64,000 nucleotides of DNA, from contig CALSLP010000002.1 of NCBI GenBank assembly GCA_943787225.1, positions 667,875-731,874 on the forward strand, in the 5' to 3' direction. This DNA comes from an uncultured Alphaproteobacteria bacterium. Lineage in GTDB: Bacteria; Pseudomonadota; Alphaproteobacteria; MPNO01; UBA2964. The position numbers were made by a program, and so were the translations under genes. Shown here in pieces: positions 59,513 to 64,000 of this stretch. The notes below the pieces were generated by a model. It had not been told where the DNA came from. It was given only the letters and a program-made list of their open reading frames with translations, and did not search any database. How positions within the stretch are numbered: the stretch's first letter is position 1; the number at the start of each line of letters is the position of its first letter.

Positions 59513-60670
59513 TTAACGTGTAGCTCGCTTCATTAAGATACCTAGGACGGTATCAATTGCATACTTAGCTGCCTTATTGGCAGCGTCAGTCTCCATATCT
59601 GCGGGGACATCACCACTTACTGAGACCGTCTTTTTCCGGACAGTCGCAATTGTTTTTGACCTGATCTTTCTTCCTTTTTTTGTAAATTTTTTGACTTTAA
59701 AAGTTACCTGGGCCGACATCTTTAAATTTCCGCGGATAGGGTCTGGTTGGGCTGTTCCAACGCTAACCGTTCCCTCACCATAGTATGTCCAACCAGCTTT
59801 CTTTGCTGCCTTTTCATACTTAAGTTTTATTCGCGTTGGTAATTTTCCATTGCCTCTAAATTTCTCATCTTCCATAAGTTCATCAAGTAATGGCGCACCG
59901 TAATCTGCTAATTCCGTATACTCGACTACCTCGAAATTCGCATTAGTTAGCATCTCCCCGATGGCCTCCTGCAAGGTCTCCGTCAACTCAATATTCGGAG
60001 CATATACAACCTTGTCACGCTTCAGGACCTTGCTACCCCCGCTTTGCTTCTTCGAGAATTTTTCACGTTCAATAGCATCTAAAGATTTTCCGCGAGATTC
60101 TACAGAGGTCTCTCTTATTTTATTAGCACTTTTTGAGGCTGATATTTTAGTTCGCTTGACGTCATATTGTTTTCGGGATTTCTCCACTCGCGCCAAGAAC
60201 AAGGTCCCGAATGTACCAGTCAACTTGGAACCTGCGTTGCCTAGATCATCGAACAGTCCATCGACAACTGTTGGATCTATTTGAGCTTGAATTAAAACAG
60301 TATATTTTTTGTTTTCACTATCGTCTTTAGATTTTTGGATGGACGTCTCTACGATTATATCATCCAAACGAGCCCTAAACTTGGGCTCCAGCCGACGGTA
60401 TACAGACTTTCTAGCTGCTGGCTGCCGGGACATGAACTTCTTAAAAGCTATCAACTTAGCGCTTTGAAGTGCCCTAGCTTTAACCCTTGGCGTAGCCTCG
60501 TCGCTATAGGTTGCAGACCCAACTCCGCTAAGTAAGACCATTTGAGCGCGGACAACAGACGGACTTAACACCGCCACACACGTCGCAATAGTTAGAATTG
60601 CAAGGTAAGAGCATAGCATAGAGTTGCGCCGTGTACCGGCAGAAACCCCTCTGTTTTCATGAAAAATCAT
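59513..60670 (-). CDS. Exported basic protein with FlgT/LPP20-like start, unknown function
   Basis: About 385 residues from ATG 60670 (AAAGGG nine bases before it); the frame is open to a TTG farther up. The signal peptide is LAILTIATCVAVLSPSVVRA. The mature protein begins with LLSGVGSATYSDEATPRVKA and RALQSAKLIAFKKFM, like the FlgT/LPP20 module, and ends with a beta-rich region (YYGEGTVSVG, MSAQVTFKVKKF) that recalls CsgG-like C-terminal domains. It is very lysine-rich. It starts 53 bases after the preceding gene of the set. Function unknown; periplasmic location is likely. Confidence 0.7.
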   Translation of the reverse strand: MIFHENRGVSAGTRRNSMLCSYLAILTIATCVAVLSPSVVRAQMVLLSGVGSATYSDEATPRVKARALQSAKLIAFKKFMSRQPAARKSVYRRLEPKFRARLDDIIVETSIQKSKDDSENKKYTVLIQAQIDPTVVDGLFDDLGNAGSKLTGTFGTLFLARVEKSRKQYDVKRTKISASKSANKIRETSVESRGKSLDAIEREKFSKKQSGGSKVLKRDKVVYAPNIELTETLQEAIGEMLTNANFEVVEYTELADYGAPLLDELMEDEKFRGNGKLPTRIKLKYEKAAKKAGWTYYGEGTVSVGTAQPDPIRGNLKMSAQVTFKVKKFTKKGRKIRSKTIATVRKKTVSVSGDVPADMETDAANKAAKYAIDTVLGILMKRATR

Positions 60671-60722
60671 TTTCACAAACCCTTTATTAATTTTGTTCAA
60701 GTAAAAATTCAAACCTGCTCAT

Positions 60723-61922
60723 TCAGAAATCAGAACTGAGTGTTTCCTTCTTTGCTTTATTTATCATTCCAGCTACGTCCTCTACGTCTTTATCACCGTT
60801 CTTTGCATTGGCCTTTAACCATTCTGCGTTAGGCCCAGCTTCTCCAAACTGTTGACCCAACTGCTGCAAGAGACTGTAAGTAGACTTGGAGAAATAAAAT
60901 GTAGGGTCATAGGTCTGTTCAACCGGAGCTACTCCGCAAGAAGCTGGGTAATTAGAAAATTTAATTGCCGTGATATCTTCTATAAGGTCAGCAAATTTTA
61001 CTGTCAACGCGACAGCATGGCATACCGTCTTTTGGCGTCCGCGAACTTTCTCGAATTTTTTGGCCAACCGCAATTTTACCGAAATTTTAAAAACTGCCTG
61101 GGGAATGACCAGTTCTCTCTCACCGTCTTCGAAGGTGGCTTTTATCCTTCCGTCCACAACCGACCCATTAACCGTAGTAGGAACCAGGTGTCCACCCGAG
61201 CTTGCGATCAGTTCACCTTCCAGAAACTGAGCAAATTTACTTTTCATCCCCGACTCGTCTGCTGTCGCGTATGACTTAAATGCCTCCGGCTCGAATTCAA
61301 ATTTTGATATTTGTGTATATTTCCTTGGCTCTACCGCCGTATTCAGTCCTTTAACGGAGCTGTAAAGCTTATCAAAAAGGTTTATACCCTCTGAGTCATC
61401 CAACAAAATATTTGATATCAAAGGCTTAAGGGCCTTGAGACTTCTTTTTTCCGGTAATTGAGTTGAGTAACGCAGAATAATTGGAATCGACCTTACTATT
61501 TTTCCGGTGTCTAATTTATAAATCAAGAAATTCGCAAATATTCGATAAACGTGTAAAAAAGGGTTTTCTTTGAGAGTTATATCTTTGGTTACACCGAGCT
61601 CTTCATTTGATATTGAAACGACACCAACGAGCGCCTCGAGATCATCTTTTCGTACTAGTTTTTTGGAAAGGGTAAATGTCTCAAAATCCCTTCCTACAAA
61701 AAACTTTAAAGCCGATTTGTCCAAATTTTTTGGAGGACAAACTTTATTGCCAGAAAGACATATTAATTGACTAGCTACCGGATAATTTTGCTCTTTTTCT
61801 GACCATTTTCCAGCGAATCCAACTCCACCCCAATGTACTACTGACTGAGCAAAAACTGAGGTAGGAAGAAAAAACAGTGTGATAAGCAGAATATTTTTAA
61901 TTCTTTTTATTCTCGGGTCCAT
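60723..61922 (-). CDS. Exported protein, unknown function, first gene of the island set
   Basis: The protein has 399 residues, with a signal peptide (NILLITLFFLPTSVFAQS). The mature part has two cysteine pairs (LICLSGNKVCPP, and VCHAV with PASCGVAP) and an Ala/Glu-rich C-terminus (EAGPNAEWLKANAKNGDKD). I recognise no domain. AGGAAA precedes the ATG by eight bases. An AT-rich upstream stretch offers a weak promoter (TTGAAC at 61992-61987, 17 bases, TAAAGA). It is the likely start of one transcript running left to 54.3 kb. Confidence 0.72.
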   Translation of the reverse strand: MDPRIKRIKNILLITLFFLPTSVFAQSVVHWGGVGFAGKWSEKEQNYPVASQLICLSGNKVCPPKNLDKSALKFFVGRDFETFTLSKKLVRKDDLEALVGVVSISNEELGVTKDITLKENPFLHVYRIFANFLIYKLDTGKIVRSIPIILRYSTQLPEKRSLKALKPLISNILLDDSEGINLFDKLYSSVKGLNTAVEPRKYTQISKFEFEPEAFKSYATADESGMKSKFAQFLEGELIASSGGHLVPTTVNGSVVDGRIKATFEDGERELVIPQAVFKISVKLRLAKKFEKVRGRQKTVCHAVALTVKFADLIEDITAIKFSNYPASCGVAPVEQTYDPTFYFSKSTYSLLQQLGQQFGEAGPNAEWLKANAKNGDKDVEDVAGMINKAKKETLSSDF

Positions 61923-62027
61923 TTGACAGGTTTCCTAGCTTATATATGGATAATTACTGATATTCTTTAATATGCTAAAGACCATAGTTCAATAAAGATA
62001 CTGTATTTTATATACATAAATTCGGGT

Positions 62028-62234
62028 CTCCAGAAACTCCCTCGACCACTTGTAATAGATACTCTGGGCGATGCCTTCTATCCGACAAAGCTCGGCAATG
62101 CTCTACTTACCGCGCAATCCATCCAGCGCAATACGGATCGTTTCTTCTGCTGAATACTGCTTGCGGGTCGCCCGGCGAATATCCTAGGTCGCCTTGGCGG
62201 CACCCGTCTGTCTTGTCTGCGGTTTCTGTCTCAT
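62028..62234 (-). pseudogene. Remnant of IS3-family OrfA with two nonsense codons
   Basis: The frame from ATG 62234 reads DIRRATRKQYSAEE, TIRIALDGLRG, SIAELCRIEGIAQSIYYKWS, which is the N-terminal part of OrfA in a common IS3 subgroup. It has TAG at 62186-62184 and another TAG near 62105, where relatives have sense codons, so it is dead. Homology ends near 62028. It probably belongs to the same element type as the orfB remnant at 54.1 kb. Confidence 0.75.
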
Positions 62235-62276
62235 CTTCGTTCCCTTCGGTCACTACGATGAACCAGAAATCCTCCC

Positions 62277-62504
62277 TTATACAACCTCGCTAATTTGTTC
62301 CATCGCCGCTGACGGCAGACAGTCGGCACCATTTAGATAAACCCTTAGCTTTACGAAGGGATAACGAAATGCTGCTGCGACCAAGCCCCTTTTCTTGGGG
62401 TCATCGTAAGCGGACACAACCGGGGTTCCTGCCAGCGCCGATTCATCTGAATCTGACGTCAGATCAAACCAGAGCGTCGGATAATAAACGCTGAGCAAGC
62501 CCAC
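62277..62504 (-). CDS. Possible small protein, 75 residues
   Basis: The frame GLLSVYYPTLWFDLTSDSDE ... PFVKLRVYLNG is open and fills the gap between the orfA remnant and the tRNA, where an integrase gene would normally stand. I see no integrase motif or any known family in it. It may be a spurious frame or debris. Confidence 0.25.
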   Translation of the reverse strand: MGLLSVYYPTLWFDLTSDSDESALAGTPVVSAYDDPKKRGLVAAAFRYPFVKLRVYLNGADCLPSAAMEQISEVV

Positions 62505-62583
62505 GCCTAGCGCGGGTCAAACCATGGGTAGATTTATGGGTAAAATCGACATCCCATATCTAACCTATTGATATCAAAAGATA

Positions 62584-62675
<92 letters not shown>

Positions 62676-62877
62676 GGCAGGCGCACAATCTAACACCGAT
62701 CTGGCGCGAGAGGATCTCAGGGCACTCTGCCAACGGGCACAAAAATTCTTGCGTCATTAGCATATGCCGTAAACGGTTGCAAACGCCGCACTGAATCGGA
62801 TAGCCTGTCATGATATCGGCAACAGGTCCGGAAGCGGGGTCAGGTGTCAACCAGGTGATTATCGGTCGCTTTCTGGG

Positions 62878-63174
62878 ATGGATTTACTTGCATCATCGCC
62901 GTCGCTGGCCGCAGCGACATATGAAGTCCTGGCAGGCAGTTGCCGATCGGGCGGCTGGTCGATGATCGCGCTCGGGGAATTATGGTTCACAGCTCGATAG
63001 CGACAGCCTGAGCGTCTGGCCCAGGCCGGCATTCAACGCAATGTCGCCGCCTGGCTGTGGGACCCGGTAATCGTCACCATCCTGTTGGCACCGGGGTGGG
63101 TTGTGTTTGGCATTCCGGGTGCGTTGCTGATTTGGTGCTGTCGCAGGCGCAATCGTCGGCGCAGGTTTCACTGA
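62878..63174 (+). pseudogene. Possible small membrane protein with an in-frame TAG
   Basis: One frame of 98 codons is interrupted only by TAG at 62998-63000. The second half (PVIVTILLAPGWVVFGIPGA then LLIWCCRRRNRRRRFH) is a good transmembrane helix pair or single helix with a basic cytoplasmic tail. The first half (DLLASSPSLAATYEVLAGSC) is unremarkable. I do not recognise a family. The TAG may be a real nonsense mutation or an error; a start after it is also possible. Confidence 0.4.
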
Positions 63175-63215
63175 CGCTAGGCCACGCCGGCCGTTACTTC
63201 CACCCGCCCAAGACT

Positions 63216-64000
63216 TCAATCGTCGCTGATACGGAGCGCTTCGATAAAAGCTGTCTGCGGATTTCGACATCGCCGAACTGGCGCATCCGCTTTTTGCCTT
63301 CTTTCTGTTTTTCCAGCAGCTTGCGTTTGCGTGACACGTCACCGCCATAACATTTGGCCGTCACGTCCTTACGCATCGCACTGATGGTTTCGCGGGCGAT
63401 GACCTTGCCGCCAATCGCTGCCTGCAAGGGAATCTTGAACAGTTGGCGTGGAATAAGATCTTTCAACCGGGAACAGATCGTCCGGCCCCGACTTTCCGCC
63501 TGGCTGCGATGCACGACCATCGACAGCGCATCAACCGGTTCGGCATTAACAAGAATTGAGACCTTCACCAGATCGGCTTCGCGATACTCATCCAGCTGAT
63601 AGTCAAAACTGGCATAGCCGCGAGTTACTGATTTGAGCCGGTCATAGAAATCAAACACAACCTCATTCAATGGCAGGCGATAAACCGCCATCGCCCGGCT
63701 GCCGGCATAGGTCAGGTCAAGCTGTTCACCGCGGCGTTCCTGGCACAGCGTCAGCACAGCGCCCAGAAATTCATCCGGCACCAGGATGGACGCGCGAATC
63801 CACGGCTCATCAACGCTGGTGATATGGGTCGGATCAGGCCAGTCCGCCGGGTTATGGATTGCCTCCATCTCGCCACCGGTCTTGTGGACATGATAGACAA
63901 CCGACGGTGCCGTTGTGATCAGGTCGAGATCAAATTCGCGCATCAGGCGTTCCTGAACGATCTCCAGATGCAGCAGACCAAGAAAGCCGCAACGGAACCC
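63216..64000 (-). CDS. lepA: Elongation factor 4 (LepA), C-terminal part
   Basis: The gene continues beyond the right end of the window. Visible are [37 protein letters not shown], the EF-G-like domain IV/V region ([20 protein letters not shown]), and the LepA-specific C-terminal domain ([20 protein letters not shown]). LepA is a ribosomal GTPase that acts on stalled or back-translocated ribosomes. Near 63245 one C is missing from CCC; restoring it gives the normal ending [16 protein letters not shown] and a stop at 63218-63216. This break in a conserved housekeeping gene is good evidence that many frameshifts here are errors. Confidence 0.95.

Overview
The window looks like the chromosome of an alphaproteobacterium. 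It is GC-rich with AT-richer islands, and it carries a dense set of aromatic- and xenobiotic-catabolism genes interleaved with MFS exporters. This assignment rests on gene style (CoxL/IorB-type hydroxylases, EmrAB, GMC oxidoreductases, a tRNA-Ser/lepA backbone), not on a 16S gene, so it is moderate in confidence.

About 1-45.9 kb is catabolic. It holds an amidase, molybdopterin hydroxylases, two paralogous GMC oxidoreductases, a TauD-type dioxygenase, UbiD-type decarboxylase, two ACMSD-type amidohydrolases, crotonases (one a clear hydroxycinnamoyl-CoA hydratase/lyase), flavin monooxygenases of four kinds, an FAH-family hydrolase, SDR, Fe-ADH, and a VOC dioxygenase with a divergent LysR regulator. 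At 35.9-39.7 kb lies a two-gene molybdenum system that matches pyrogallol-phloroglucinol transhydroxylase in both subunits; the large subunit has an extra SCP2-like N-terminus and the small subunit lacks the cysteines for one Fe-S cluster. A short operon at 44.2-48.3 kb (GMC, two class II aldolases, AroE-like dehydrogenase) follows, then an RRM protein, a putative wall-lytic protein and a WYL regulator.

From 51.8 to 62.6 kb is an integrated AT-rich island. A 17-bp exact direct repeat of the 3' end of a tRNA-Ser(GGA) gene bounds it, in the geometry expected of site-specific integration. Inside are an IS3-family element sitting in an hsdM remnant, two remnants of another IS3-type element, and between those remnants a co-oriented set of exported proteins including a CsgG-like protein and a partly duplicated gene. 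No function can be given for that set; it is the best candidate here for an undescribed envelope system. lepA (partial) follows the tRNA.

Many backbone genes, including lepA, are broken by single-base shifts, often repaired by one base in a short homopolymer (AAA, CCC). I read most of these as sequencing or assembly errors rather than pseudogenes. One interruption is different: a peroxiredoxin at 24.2-24.7 kb has TGA exactly at its peroxidatic cysteine codon, followed by a hairpin of bacterial SECIS form, so it is a candidate selenoprotein that ordinary ORF calling misses.
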